Positions 35,183 through 43,738 of a DNA stretch of 64,000 nt are shown one piece after another. The position numbers and the translations under genes were made by a program. The stretch is from Macondimonas sp045864775. Its GTDB lineage: Bacteria > Pseudomonadota > Gammaproteobacteria > UBA5335. Positions within the stretch are counted from its first letter, which is position 1. Every line of letters starts with the position of its first letter. The DNA lies in assembly GCA_045864775.1 (NCBI GenBank), contig BTVR01000003.1, positions 1 to 64,000 of the forward strand. Direction: 5' to 3'. The notes below the pieces were generated by a model that saw only the letters and a list, made by a program, of their open reading frames with translations, did no database searches and was not told the origin of the DNA.

Positions 35183-35830
35183 TCACCGTTTCGCCCGACG
35201 ACCGGCGCCCCCCGGCGCCAACGCGATCGCCGCCAAGCTCAGCATGCTGCCCGCCGTGGCCAGGAACATGTCCCAGTGCGCGTCCCAGACGTCGCCCTGC
35301 GTGCCGAGATACGCTTGACCGAGATCGCCCCCGAAGCATAGCGCTGCCGCCCATTCGATGAGTTCATAGGCCATCGAGTGCGACATGATGAAGCTGAGCG
35401 GCAAGAGTCCACGCCAAATCCCCCGTACGCCCGGCACCCCACGCTGGAGAATTTCGAACCAGATCGGGGTCACCAGCAGACCATAGGCGAAATGCACCAG
35501 CCGGTCGTAGTGGTTGCGCCGAAATCCCAGCAGCTCGTTCAGCGAATCGCCCGTCAGCGTCTGCCACCAGCGGTCATAGGGCACCTCGGCATAGGTGTAG
35601 TGGCTGCCCACCGCGTGCAGACAGAAAAACACGAACAGGGCCGCGTAGGCGCCATTCGACACCGGCGCCCGCGCGCCCTGCCAGACGATCAGCGGCACGA
35701 ACACGAAGACCAGCACGTTTTCCAGTAGCCAGTCGGCGGGGTAGCGCGGCTGGATGGCGCAGGCCAGCCAGACGAGTCCATAGAGAACGAGCAGCACCCA
35801 CGGCACGCGGCGAGAGGTCAAGACAAGCAT
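35183..35830 (-). CDS. DUF2238/YjdF-family integral membrane protein
   Basis: A 215-residue membrane protein with about six hydrophobic helices (PWVLLVLYGLVWLACAI, LLENVLVFVFVPLIVW, AALFVFFCLHAVGSHYTYAE). The motif HYDRLVHFAYGLLVTP and the C-terminal QGDVWDAHWDMFLATAG match DUF2238 (E. coli YjdF). Several His/Asp/Tyr residues lie at helix ends, but no function is established. The 190 bases between it and urtE hold no recognisable gene or clear terminator. Confidence 0.85.
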   Translation of the reverse strand: MLVLTSRRVPWVLLVLYGLVWLACAIQPRYPADWLLENVLVFVFVPLIVWQGARAPVSNGAYAALFVFFCLHAVGSHYTYAEVPYDRWWQTLTGDSLNELLGFRRNHYDRLVHFAYGLLVTPIWFEILQRGVPGVRGIWRGLLPLSFIMSHSMAYELIEWAAALCFGGDLGQAYLGTQGDVWDAHWDMFLATAGSMLSLAAIALAPGGAGRRAKR

Positions 35831-36020
35831 TCCGGCGGCGCCCGACGCCGGGCGAGAGGGAGTATAGCCGCGGGGGCGGCCGATACCGCGGCCGTCCTCC
35901 GCAGGACATCCGCTGCGGGCTGAAGCGCGTCGCCCCTGGCCGATGAGGCCTGGGTTCGTCCGTTCGCACCGCGCAACCCCTGAACGGCCCCCGAGGGATG
36001 GCCCGCGCAGCACGCCCGCC

Positions 36021-36731
36021 TCAAACGCTGAGATGGGCCTGCACGAGTGCGTCGGACAACGACCCGATGACGCCGCCGGCCACCACCCGCCCCCGTTCCA
36101 GGATGTGGAAATCGCTGGCCGTGCTGCGGGCAAAGGCGAGCTTCTGTTCCACCAAGACCACGGTCAGGCCTTCCTCGCGGTTCAGGCGACGGATGATGCG
36201 GCCGATGTCGGCGACGATGTTGGGCTGGATCCCTTCCGTCGGTTCATCGAGGATCAGCAGGCGCGGGCGCAGCACCAGCGCCCGGCCGATGGCGAGCTGC
36301 TGCTGCTGACCGCCGGACAGATCACCCCCACGGCGATGGCGCATCTCGCGCAGCACCGGGAACAGATCAAAGATGCGCTCCGGGACGCCGCGCCCGCGGG
36401 CCCGCGCTGCGGGCAGGCCGATCCGCAGATTCTCTTCCACCGACAGCCGCCCAAAGATTTCCCGCCCCTGCGGCACGAAACCGATGCCCAGCCGCGCCCG
36501 CTCATAGGCCGGCCGACCGGCGAGGTCGCGCCCATCGAAGAGGATCCGGCCTGCCCGCGCCGGCAGTTGTCCCATGAGGGTCCGCATCAGCGTGGTCTTG
36601 CCGACGCCGTTGCGCCCCATGATGCAGGTGCAGGAGCCCTCGCGGATGCCGAGATCGATGTCCGACAGGATGCGGCTCTGGCCATAGGCCTGCTCCAGGC
36701 CGACGATGCGCAGCAGGGGTTCGGCGCTCAT
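36021..36731 (-). CDS. urtE: Urea ABC transporter ATPase UrtE
   Basis: A 236-residue ABC ATPase of the LivF class. Walker A is GRNGVGKTT, the Q-loop segment is GIGFVPQGREIFGRLSV, the signature is LSGGQQQQLAIGRAL and Walker B is LLILDEPTEGIQ, followed by the H-loop region. The EGIQP continuation is characteristic of UrtE. It is the last gene of the urt operon and overlaps urtD by four bases. Confidence 0.94.
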   Translation of the reverse strand: MSAEPLLRIVGLEQAYGQSRILSDIDLGIREGSCTCIMGRNGVGKTTLMRTLMGQLPARAGRILFDGRDLAGRPAYERARLGIGFVPQGREIFGRLSVEENLRIGLPAARARGRGVPERIFDLFPVLREMRHRRGGDLSGGQQQQLAIGRALVLRPRLLILDEPTEGIQPNIVADIGRIIRRLNREEGLTVVLVEQKLAFARSTASDFHILERGRVVAGGVIGSLSDALVQAHLSV

Positions 36732-37552
36732 GCCATCGCCTCGCCCAGATAGACTTCCTGCACCCGGGGATCGGCCTGCACCTGATCCATGCTGCCCTCG
36801 GCCAGCACACTGCCCTGGTGCAGAACGGTGACCTTGCGCGCGATGGCGCGCACGAAGGCCATGTCGTGTTCCACCACGATCACCGAATGCTTGCCGGCCA
36901 GCGCGTTGAGCAATTCGGCCGTGCGCTCGACCTCACCCGGCGTCATGCCCGCCACTGGCTCGTCCACCAGCAGCACGCGCGGGTTCTGCATCAACAGCAT
37001 GCCGATCTCCAGCCACTGCTTTTGGCCGTGCGACAGCAAACCCGCCAGCCGGCCGCGCTCGGGTGTGAGGCCGATGAGATGCAGAATCTCGTCGAGCTGC
37101 CGGTGCTGCGCCGCGGTCGGCTGGGCGAACAGGCTCGCGCGCACGCGCTTGTCGGCCTGCATGGCGACTTCCAGATTCTCGAACACGCTGAGTTGCTCGA
37201 ACACGGTCGGCTTCTGGAACTTGCGACCGATGCCGGCGGCGGCGATCTCCCACGGCTCGCGGCGCAGACAATCGAGCGTCTGGCCAAACCAGACACTGCC
37301 CGTGTCGGGCCGCGTCTTGCCGGTGATCACGTCCATCATGGTCGACTTGCCGGCACCGTTGGGGCCGATGATGCAGCGCAATTCGCCCTCGTCCACATAG
37401 ACGGACAGATCGTTGAGCGCCTTGAAACCGTCGAAGCTGACGCTCACCGATTCCATGTACAACACCACCCCGCGACCGGTTTCCAGCCGATGCGCGAGAT
37501 CGGCTGAGGGCCCCACGGGCGCGCGGTTCTGCAGCCAGCCGGGCAGACGCAT
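36728..37552 (-). CDS. urtD: Urea ABC transporter ATPase UrtD
   Basis: A 274-residue ABC ATPase of the LivG class. After an N-terminal extension, the domain starts at LYMESVSVSFDGFKAL; Walker A is GPNGAGKST, the Q-loop region GIGRKFQKPTVFEQLSVFE is the UrtD form, the signature is LLSHGQKQWLEIG (SHGQ, as usual for UrtD) and Walker B is RVLLVDEPVAGM. The start shares one base with the urtC stop. Confidence 0.94.
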   Translation of the reverse strand: MRLPGWLQNRAPVGPSADLAHRLETGRGVVLYMESVSVSFDGFKALNDLSVYVDEGELRCIIGPNGAGKSTMMDVITGKTRPDTGSVWFGQTLDCLRREPWEIAAAGIGRKFQKPTVFEQLSVFENLEVAMQADKRVRASLFAQPTAAQHRQLDEILHLIGLTPERGRLAGLLSHGQKQWLEIGMLLMQNPRVLLVDEPVAGMTPGEVERTAELLNALAGKHSVIVVEHDMAFVRAIARKVTVLHQGSVLAEGSMDQVQADPRVQEVYLGEAMA

Positions 37553-38685
37553 CAAGCTTTCCCTCCGCGCCGGCGGGTGACGAGGCTCAAGAGGCCACCG
37601 GGCAGCCACAGCGTCACGGCAATGAAGACCGCGGCGAGAAAGAACAGCCACAGATCGGGATAGGCCGCCGTGAGCCAGCTCTTGGCGCCGTTGACAGCCA
37701 GCGCACCCAGCATGGCGCCGAGCAGCGTGCCCCGCCCGCCCACCGCGACCCAGATCGCCATCTCGATGGAGTTGGCCGGCTGCAGTTCGCCGGGATTGAT
37801 GATCCCGACCTGCGGCACGTAGAGCGCCCCCGCGATGGCGCACAGCACCGCCGACAGCGTCCAGATGAACAGCTTGTAGTGCAGGGGGTTGTAGCCGACG
37901 AACATGAGTCGGCTTTCGGCATCGCGCAGGCCGATGAGGATGCGGCCGATCTTGGCGCGCACCAGATAGCGGCACAGCACATAGGCCGCCGCCACGCACA
38001 GCACCGTGACACTGAACAGTGCCGCGCGGGTGGCGGGCTCCTGCAGCGGAAACCCGAGCAGGATCTTGAAATCGGTGAGGCCGTTGTTGCCGCCGAGTCC
38101 GGCCTCGTTGAGGAAGAACAGCAGCATCATCGCGTAGGTCAGCGCCTGGGTGATGATGGAGAAATACACGCCGCGGATGCGCGAGCGGAAGGCCAGATAA
38201 CCGAATCCGAAGGCGAACACCCCCGGCACGACGAGCACCATCGCCAGTGCCCAGACGGGGTGGCCGAAGCCGGTCCAGAACCAGGGCAGGCTGTCGCGCT
38301 GCAGGAATTCCATGAAGGGCGGAAAAGCCGTTCGGTACAGCCCCGCCTGCGCCGCCACCTGGTTGAGGTGCATGCCCATGAAGTAGCCGCCGAGAGCGAA
38401 GAACACCCCGTGACCCAGGCTGAGAATGCCGGCATAGCCCCAGATGAGGTCCATCGCCAGCGCCACCAGCGCGTAGCAGGCGAACTTGCCGAGCAGCGGC
38501 ACCAGGTAATCGGGCAGGTGCAGCGCACTGTCCGCGGGCAGCGCCAGATTGAACAGGGGAACGCCGCCGGCCACGGTGATCACCACGCCGGCGAAAACCA
38601 GCCAGCCGCGGCCACTGAACACCCGGGGCCCGCTCAAGGCGTCCTGTGGCAACGCTGCCATCGACGTCACGCTCGATACCGCCAT
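37552..38685 (-). CDS. urtC: Urea ABC transporter permease UrtC
   Basis: A 377-residue LivM-type permease with about ten membrane helices and the family segment DLIWGYAGILSLGHGVFFALGG. A UrtC-type sequence SWFWTGFGHPVW equivalent appears as PWFWTGFGHPVWALA. It pairs with UrtB to form the membrane channel. It begins three bases after the urtB stop. No frameshift or truncation is visible. Confidence 0.93.
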   Translation of the reverse strand: MAVSSVTSMAALPQDALSGPRVFSGRGWLVFAGVVITVAGGVPLFNLALPADSALHLPDYLVPLLGKFACYALVALAMDLIWGYAGILSLGHGVFFALGGYFMGMHLNQVAAQAGLYRTAFPPFMEFLQRDSLPWFWTGFGHPVWALAMVLVVPGVFAFGFGYLAFRSRIRGVYFSIITQALTYAMMLLFFLNEAGLGGNNGLTDFKILLGFPLQEPATRAALFSVTVLCVAAAYVLCRYLVRAKIGRILIGLRDAESRLMFVGYNPLHYKLFIWTLSAVLCAIAGALYVPQVGIINPGELQPANSIEMAIWVAVGGRGTLLGAMLGALAVNGAKSWLTAAYPDLWLFFLAAVFIAVTLWLPGGLLSLVTRRRGGKA

Positions 38686-38688
38686 CGA

Positions 38689-40296
38689 TCAGGCCTCAAC
38701 GGCGCGGCCGCGCTGGGCAAAAAGGCCCTGTGGCCGGCGCTGGATGAACAGGATGATCAGCACCAGCACCAGCACCTTGCCCAGCACCGCGCCGATCTCG
38801 GGCTCCAGGAACTTCGTCAGCAGCCCGAGCCCGAAGGCGCCGAAGAACGTGCCGGCCAGCTGCCCGACCCCGCCCAACACCACCACCATGAAGGAGTCGA
38901 CGATGTAACCTTGCCCCAGATCGGGCGCCACGTTGTCGATCTGCGAGAGTGCCACGCCGCCGAGCCCGGCGATCCCCGACCCCAACCCGAAAGTCCAGGC
39001 ATCGATGCTGGCGGTGTTGATGCCCATCGCGGCAGCCATGGGCCGATTCTGGGTCACCGCCCGCACGGTCAATCCCAGCGAGGTCCGTTGCAGCAGCAGG
39101 AACGCCATCGACAGCACGGCGAGCGCAAAGACGATGATCGCAAGCCGGTTGTAGGTCAGCACCAGCCCGTCGGCGACGGCCCAGCCGCCCATCAGCCAGG
39201 ACGGGTTGGCCACGCTCACGTTCTGCGCGCCGAACACCAGGCGCACGGCCTGGATCAGCCCCAGGCTGATGCCCCAGGTGGCCAGCAGGGTTTCCAGCGG
39301 CCGACCGTAGAGATGCCGGATGACGAGGCGCTCGAGCGCCACCCCCACCACGGCCGTTACGACGAAGGCCGCCGGAATCGCGGCGACGAGATAACCATCC
39401 TGCCAGGCCGGCCATTGGCTCTGGAAGAGACGCTGGACGACGTAGGTCGTGTAGGCGCCGAGCATGAGCATCTCGCCATGGGCCATGTTGATCACGCCCA
39501 TGAGGCCGAAGGTGATGGCGAGACCCAGCGCCGACAGCAGCAGGATGCTGCCCAGGCTGAGGCCGTAAAACAGCTTGGCGGCCTGATTGGCCCACCATTG
39601 CTGGCGATCGATCCGGTTCAATGCCTGCGCCGCCGCCGCACGGACGGATCCGTCAATCTCGGCATCGCTGGCCAAGGGCGCGATCAGGGCGCGATCGCCG
39701 AGCCGGCCGGCCTGCCCCAGAACCGTCACTGCTTGCAGCCGCACGGCAGGATCTGCGCTTTGCAGATCGAGCTGGGCCACGGCCAAACGCAGCCAGTGAC
39801 GAACCGACGCATCGGGCTCCTTTTCCAGCGCCGCCCGCAACACGGCATCGGCTTCGGGCACGGGCTTTTCGGCCATCGCGCGGGCGCCGGCCAAACGCTG
39901 ATTCGCATCGGGCGAGGTAATCTGCATCTGAGCCCGCACGGCCCCGAGCTGCCGCCGCAGGGCGTTGGTCAAGGATGGCGCGGCCAATTCGACATCGGCT
40001 GGGGGCGGCTCGCCATTCAGGACGTGACGCCAACCGTCGGGTGTCGAACGATAGACACCGGCCGCGTGATCCACCTGCAACTGACCTTCGGCGAGCTCGG
40101 ACAACAGCGCGAGCGCGTGGGGATCGGTGCTGCCGGCCAGCGCATCGACGGCCTCTCGCACGTCACCCGCACTGCCCAGACCCAGGGTGGCGACCGCAGC
40201 GGCCAAGGGGTCGGCTGCGCCCTCCGCCGCAAGCAGATGGGGTGGCGCAACGGCCAGACACAACAAGAAACAAACGATCAGTTGCCGGAATACCAT
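38689..40296 (-). CDS. urtB: Urea ABC transporter permease UrtB
   Basis: A 535-residue LivH-type permease. It has a signal-like start, a ~200-residue periplasmic helical-repeat region typical of UrtB, and then the membrane domain (LFYGLSLGSILLLSALGLAI, FGLMGVINMAHGEMLMLGAY). The EAA-like GLGGVALSQIDNVAPDLGQG segment identifies the UrtB subtype. The ATG at 40296 gives a plausible export signal (QLIVCFLLCLAVAPPHLLA). It lies 76 bases behind the chimeric urtA remnant. Confidence 0.92.
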   Translation of the reverse strand: MVFRQLIVCFLLCLAVAPPHLLAAEGAADPLAAAVATLGLGSAGDVREAVDALAGSTDPHALALLSELAEGQLQVDHAAGVYRSTPDGWRHVLNGEPPPADVELAAPSLTNALRRQLGAVRAQMQITSPDANQRLAGARAMAEKPVPEADAVLRAALEKEPDASVRHWLRLAVAQLDLQSADPAVRLQAVTVLGQAGRLGDRALIAPLASDAEIDGSVRAAAAQALNRIDRQQWWANQAAKLFYGLSLGSILLLSALGLAITFGLMGVINMAHGEMLMLGAYTTYVVQRLFQSQWPAWQDGYLVAAIPAAFVVTAVVGVALERLVIRHLYGRPLETLLATWGISLGLIQAVRLVFGAQNVSVANPSWLMGGWAVADGLVLTYNRLAIIVFALAVLSMAFLLLQRTSLGLTVRAVTQNRPMAAAMGINTASIDAWTFGLGSGIAGLGGVALSQIDNVAPDLGQGYIVDSFMVVVLGGVGQLAGTFFGAFGLGLLTKFLEPEIGAVLGKVLVLVLIILFIQRRPQGLFAQRGRAVEA

Positions 40297-40372
40297 GGTC
40301 GCCTCACGCCTCGCCTGAAGGCGCTGCGCCGATCCGGAGAAGGGCGCAGCGCGAGCCGTCACGGGTCGATGC

Positions 40373-41002
40373 TCAACGCTTGATGTAGGGGCTCCAAGGC
40401 TCGGCCCGGACCGGTCCCTTGGTTTTCCAGACGATCTCGAACTGGCCGTCGGCCTGGACTTCACCGATGAACACCGGTTTGTGCAGATGGTGGTTCTCTT
40501 CATCCATCTTCACGGTAAAGCCCGAGGGCGCCTTGAAGCTCTGCCCGGCCATGGCCTTGCGCACGGCATCCACATCGGTGGTACCGGCCTTTTCGACCGC
40601 CTGCTTCCACATGTGCATGCCGATGTAGGTGGCTTCCATGGGATCGTTGGTCACGCGCTTGTCGCCGCCCGGCAGTTTGGCCTTCTTCACGTAGGCCTGC
40701 CACTTGTCGATGAAGGACTTGTTCTCGGGCGATTTGATGGACATGAAATAGTTCCAGGCCGCCAGATGCCCCACGCCGCGGGTCTCCAGCGGCGCTCGCC
40801 ACACCAGCATGGGCTGATCGGTCGGCGGAAGGGCATCGGCAAGGAGGTTGTGAACGATGCGGGCGTACTGGGCGAGGTGCGCGTCGAAGATTTCTTCGGT
40901 TTCGTGGTACGCGTCCCGATAGCTCCACAGGCTGTCGAGCAAGGAGAGTGTCGTGAGCGTCGCGAGCAATCCCGCAATCAACCGCAGACGAAGGCTGCTC
41001 AT
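40373..41002 (-). CDS. Chimeric ORF: sensor-kinase N-terminus fused in frame to UrtA C-terminal lobe
   Basis: A 209-residue ORF made of two unrelated parts. Residues 1-~77 are the start of a QseC/TctE-type sensor kinase: basic end, membrane helix (LIAGLLATLTTLSLLDSLW) and periplasmic FDAHLAQYARIVHNLLADAL. Residues ~78-209 are the C-terminal part of urea-binding protein UrtA (GHLAAWNYFMSIKSPENKSF, NDPMEATYIGMHMWKQAVEK, NHHLHKPVFIGEV, WSPYIKR). The join is near 40771-40780. The kinase HisKA and ATPase domains and UrtA's signal peptide and N-lobe are absent. Neither parent function is likely to survive. It is coupled to the response-regulator stop as ATGA and precedes urtB. Confidence 0.85.
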   Translation of the reverse strand: MSSLRLRLIAGLLATLTTLSLLDSLWSYRDAYHETEEIFDAHLAQYARIVHNLLADALPPTDQPMLVWRAPLETRGVGHLAAWNYFMSIKSPENKSFIDKWQAYVKKAKLPGGDKRVTNDPMEATYIGMHMWKQAVEKAGTTDVDAVRKAMAGQSFKAPSGFTVKMDEENHHLHKPVFIGEVQADGQFEIVWKTKGPVRAEPWSPYIKR

Positions 41003-41661
41003 GCCGGGCGTTCGACCAGATAACCCACGCCGCGCACGGTGCGGATGAGCCCCTGGCCCAACTTGCGCCGCAGATGATGGATGTGGACCTCGATCGCGTT
41101 GCTCTCCACATCCTGCCCCCATCCATAGAGCGCCTCCTCCAACTCGGCCCGGGACAGCACCTGCCCGGCCTGGGCCAGCAGCGCATGCAGCAACGCAAAC
41201 TCGCGGCGGCTGAGATCAACCGGTTGACCGTCCTGACTGACCCGCATCGCCGCAGGATCGAGAACCAGTGCACCATGCACCAGCACGGCCTGGTGGCGGC
41301 CCTGGCGGCGGCGTTGCACCGCCCGCAGCCGCGCCGTGAGTTCGTCGATGGAAAACGGCTTGATCAGATAATCGTCCGCACCCGCATCAAGCCCGCGAAC
41401 GCGATCCTCCACGGCGTCGCGGGCGGTCAAAAGGATGACCGGCTCGGCATACCCCGCGCGCCGCAGTCGGGTCAGATAGGCAAAGCCATCCTCGTCCGGC
41501 AACCCCAGATCGAGCAGCAGGACATCGAAAACCTCCTCGTGCAGCATGGCCTGCGCTTGCACGGTCGAGCATGCCCAAGTCGGCTGGTGCCCTTTGGCAC
41601 GCAGTGCGTCGCGGAGCGCCGGCCCGAAGTCGGGATCATCTTCGACGATTAATAGCCGCAT
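40999..41661 (-). CDS. OmpR/QseB-type response regulator
   Basis: A 220-residue regulator. The receiver has D8-D9, phosphoacceptor D51 (LLLDLGLPDEDG), the threonine in ILLTARD and lysine in DYLIKPF. The C-terminal winged helix (~125-220) includes LSRREFALLHALLAQAG and RKLGQGLIRTVRGVGYLVE. It is full length. The cognate kinase gene that should follow is reduced to its first ~77 codons in the chimeric ORF, so the regulator is probably orphaned. The stop overlaps the next start as ATGA. It is divergent from the secreted-protein gene at 41895. Confidence 0.92.
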   Translation of the reverse strand: MRLLIVEDDPDFGPALRDALRAKGHQPTWACSTVQAQAMLHEEVFDVLLLDLGLPDEDGFAYLTRLRRAGYAEPVILLTARDAVEDRVRGLDAGADDYLIKPFSIDELTARLRAVQRRRQGRHQAVLVHGALVLDPAAMRVSQDGQPVDLSRREFALLHALLAQAGQVLSRAELEEALYGWGQDVESNAIEVHIHHLRRKLGQGLIRTVRGVGYLVERPA

Positions 41662-41894
41662 CGGACTTATGTTAACCTGCGCTGCCTTGTTGCGGGATCG
41701 GCATTCCGGCCTGGGAAGTCGGCGTCTGCCGCTTTGCCCACCCAGGCTCCGAACCCTCGAGGCGTGTCTGGCTCCGCTAAACTGGAGCCGCGTGCTGCGG
41801 GATGAGGTCGAGGCCGGTGCGGCGGGCGGGGGCATGCGTTGCGCAAAAAGACAACAAGCGATTTTTTCAATGGATTGAGGAGGAATATCGTACC

Positions 41895-43178
41895 ATGCGG
41901 AAGTCTAAAGAATTGGCGCGAAGCGCCGTAGCGGGACTGGGCGTTCTGGCCTGGGCCGGTTTGGCGCATGCCGCTCCCGAAGGGGATCTCAGCGCCGCGC
42001 GGGCCATGGAAGTGGTCAACGTCAAAGGCAGTGCACTGGGCGCCCTGAAAGGTCAGGCGTTCAACGACTATTCGGTCATGGCGGTAGCGGGCGGGAAGCT
42101 CGCCGCCATCCCGTTCCAGTTCGACGACATGAACGAGCGCGGGTTTCCCTACGTTCCCGGCGGCAAGCTCAAGATCAAGGGCACCGAGGGCAAGGTCGAC
42201 GAAAACGACGAGCTCGTCTTCATGCTCAAGGATACCGGCGCCAAGGCCAGCCCCGAAATGCTTTCGGCGGCGGGCAAGGTGGTCTCCGAGATCAAGCTGG
42301 CGGATGGCGGCACGACCGGCTATGCCTACGTGGTTCAGGGCAACGCCGAACGCAGCGACAAAGTCTACGCCCGTTACGATCAGGCAACGGGGCTGATCAA
42401 GGCGGAAAACTGGAGTCTGCAGATGGACCCCGGCAAGCCGCTCAACTGGAGCGACTTGAAGGTCAAGACCTTCAAGCAGGATCGAACCATCCTCGACACC
42501 ATGAAGCTGCGCGTCAGAGCCAAGCTCGGGTTCATCAAGGCCACCATCAACAACAACATGGTGCCCAACAAGGTCATCGCCGTGAAGAACGGCCCAGTGC
42601 GCAGCATCGTCGAGGCCGACGCCTCCATTTCCATCCTCGGCATCCAGCTCCTCTCCGCCGCTGCGGATTTCGTCTCGACAGCCAACTCCTTCGAGGTTCC
42701 CGTCCTCGCCACCATCCCCTCCGCGGCCTCGGCGCTGAGCGATCTGGCGATCGAGATCTCGTTGGACTTCAACGAACTCGATGGCGCAATGGTGCGCTCT
42801 GCCCTCACCACCCAACCCATCACCTCCGGCAAGAAAGCGCCGGGGCCGCTCAAGGCCAGCCTGAAGGACAACTGGCTTTCCGGGTCGCATCCTGACGGCT
42901 TCGACATCGCCGCGTTCTTCGCTGTCACCCCGGGTGTGCAGGCGGACCTGGAAGGTCTGTACAAGGACGCCGGAAACGGTGATGAGCCGGACGAACCGGA
43001 ACGTTTCAAGGGTAGCCATCCGCAGGTCGGCTGGTCGGTCACCAAGATCCCCACTGGCGCGGATCTGGATCTGATCGTGCGGCTGTTCTTCGGTGACGGT
43101 CTGTGGCAGGGCAACGACCCGACCAACGCGATCAAGCAGCTCAAAACCCCCGTCAAGCCCGAAGTCACGGCGCTCTAA
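41895..43178 (+). CDS. Secreted (periplasmic) protein of unknown family
   Basis: A 427-residue exported protein I do not recognise. The signal peptide (SAVAGLGVLAWAGLAHA) is probably cleaved after residue 26. The mature protein is rich in Lys, Asp, Ala and Gly with beta-like stretches (YSVMAVAGGKLAAIPFQFDD, DELVFMLKDTGAKA, GYAYVVQGNAERSDK) and has no cysteine or obvious catalytic motif. Its start has AGGAGG at an ideal distance and it ends in a strong terminator, so it is likely expressed as a single gene. A GGCTCC/GGAGCC inverted repeat lies upstream at 41771-41790. Codon use and GC content match the neighbours. Confidence 0.75.
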   Translation: MRKSKELARSAVAGLGVLAWAGLAHAAPEGDLSAARAMEVVNVKGSALGALKGQAFNDYSVMAVAGGKLAAIPFQFDDMNERGFPYVPGGKLKIKGTEGKVDENDELVFMLKDTGAKASPEMLSAAGKVVSEIKLADGGTTGYAYVVQGNAERSDKVYARYDQATGLIKAENWSLQMDPGKPLNWSDLKVKTFKQDRTILDTMKLRVRAKLGFIKATINNNMVPNKVIAVKNGPVRSIVEADASISILGIQLLSAAADFVSTANSFEVPVLATIPSAASALSDLAIEISLDFNELDGAMVRSALTTQPITSGKKAPGPLKASLKDNWLSGSHPDGFDIAAFFAVTPGVQADLEGLYKDAGNGDEPDEPERFKGSHPQVGWSVTKIPTGADLDLIVRLFFGDGLWQGNDPTNAIKQLKTPVKPEVTAL

Positions 43179-43202
43179 GCCCGTTTCGGCGCGTCCAACG
43201 AA

Positions 43203-43235
43203 GAAAGGCCGGTCAACCGACCGGCCTTTCTTTTT
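43203..43235 (+). terminator. Intrinsic terminator after the secreted-protein gene
   Basis: A perfect hairpin with 11-bp arms AAAGGCCGGTC and GACCGGCCTTT, loop AACC (43204-43229), flanked by a further G-C pair and followed by a T tract (43231-43235). It lies 25 bases after the stop codon. The flanking A residues on the other side could let it also end the convergent RRM transcript. Confidence 0.92.
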
Positions 43236-43290
43236 CGCGGATCGAGAACGGCTCGATCCCGGTGCGGTTCGTGCTCTGAAGCTTGAAAGC

Positions 43291-43593
43291 TCAGAAGCGA
43301 CGGGGGCCGCCCGGACCACGGCGGGGACCGCCGCCGCCAGGACCGGCACCGCGGTCCATGGCCTCGTTCACGCGCAGGCTGCGGCCATTCATATCGGCCC
43401 CATCCAGAGCGCTGATGGCGGCCGCTGCGTCCGGTCCTTCCATCTCAACGAAACCGAAGCCACGCGGGCGACCGGTTTCACGATCCGAGATCAGCTTGAC
43501 CGAAAGGACATTGCCGTGGGCTTCGAACAAGCTGCGAACTTCATCTTCCGTGGCGTTAAAAGGCAGGTTACCGACATAAATGGACTTGGGCAT
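43291..43593 (-). CDS. RRM-domain RNA-binding protein
   Basis: A 100-residue protein made of one RNA-recognition motif and a Gly/Pro/Arg-rich tail. RNP2 is SIYVGNLPF (4-12) and RNP1 is GRPRGFGFVEM, with the aromatic residues needed for base stacking. The tail (GPGGGGPRRGPGGPRRF) resembles those of cyanobacterial Rbp and proteobacterial RRM proteins, some of them cold-induced. It probably binds single-stranded RNA as a chaperone or stability factor. The start at 43593 is fixed by the RRM. Its 5' leader contains a terminator-like structure ending 17 bases before the start codon, suggesting attenuation or autoregulation. Confidence 0.93.
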   Translation of the reverse strand: MPKSIYVGNLPFNATEDEVRSLFEAHGNVLSVKLISDRETGRPRGFGFVEMEGPDAAAAISALDGADMNGRSLRVNEAMDRGAGPGGGGPRRGPGGPRRF

Positions 43594-43610
43594 AAACAGG
43601 ATTCCTAAAC

Positions 43611-43639
43611 AAAAAAAACAGGTGGCCTCGTGGCCCTGT
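43611..43639 (-). promoter_or_regulatory. Terminator-like attenuator in the leader of the RRM gene
   Basis: Read on the minus strand, ACAG and GGCC pair with GGCC and CTGT around loop ACGA, with a two-base bulge, and the hairpin is followed directly by eight Ts (43611-43618). It ends only 17 bases before the RRM start codon, so the gene's own promoter must lie upstream and polymerase must pass this element. This is the layout of a transcription attenuator. The structure is seen in sequence; its regulatory role is inferred. Confidence 0.65.
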
Positions 43640-43716
43640 GTAACCGTGGCGCCGCCTTGGAGAGGCAATCACCACACCGAACACCACAGCGCCGACGAAG
43701 TGCGCAGCGATGACTG

Positions 43717-43738
43717 CCGATTCGCACAGGCGAATCGG
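43717..43738 (-). promoter_or_regulatory. Perfect hairpin in the RRM leader
   Basis: An inverted repeat CCGATTCG / CGAATCGG with a 6-base loop (CCTGTG on the minus strand), about 125 bases before the RRM start codon and 65 bases after the pyrD stop. It has no T tract. It may be a structural part of the leader RNA or a protein-binding site. The AT-rich stretch 43770-43795, unusual in this GC-rich genome, could hold the promoter. Confidence 0.5.
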
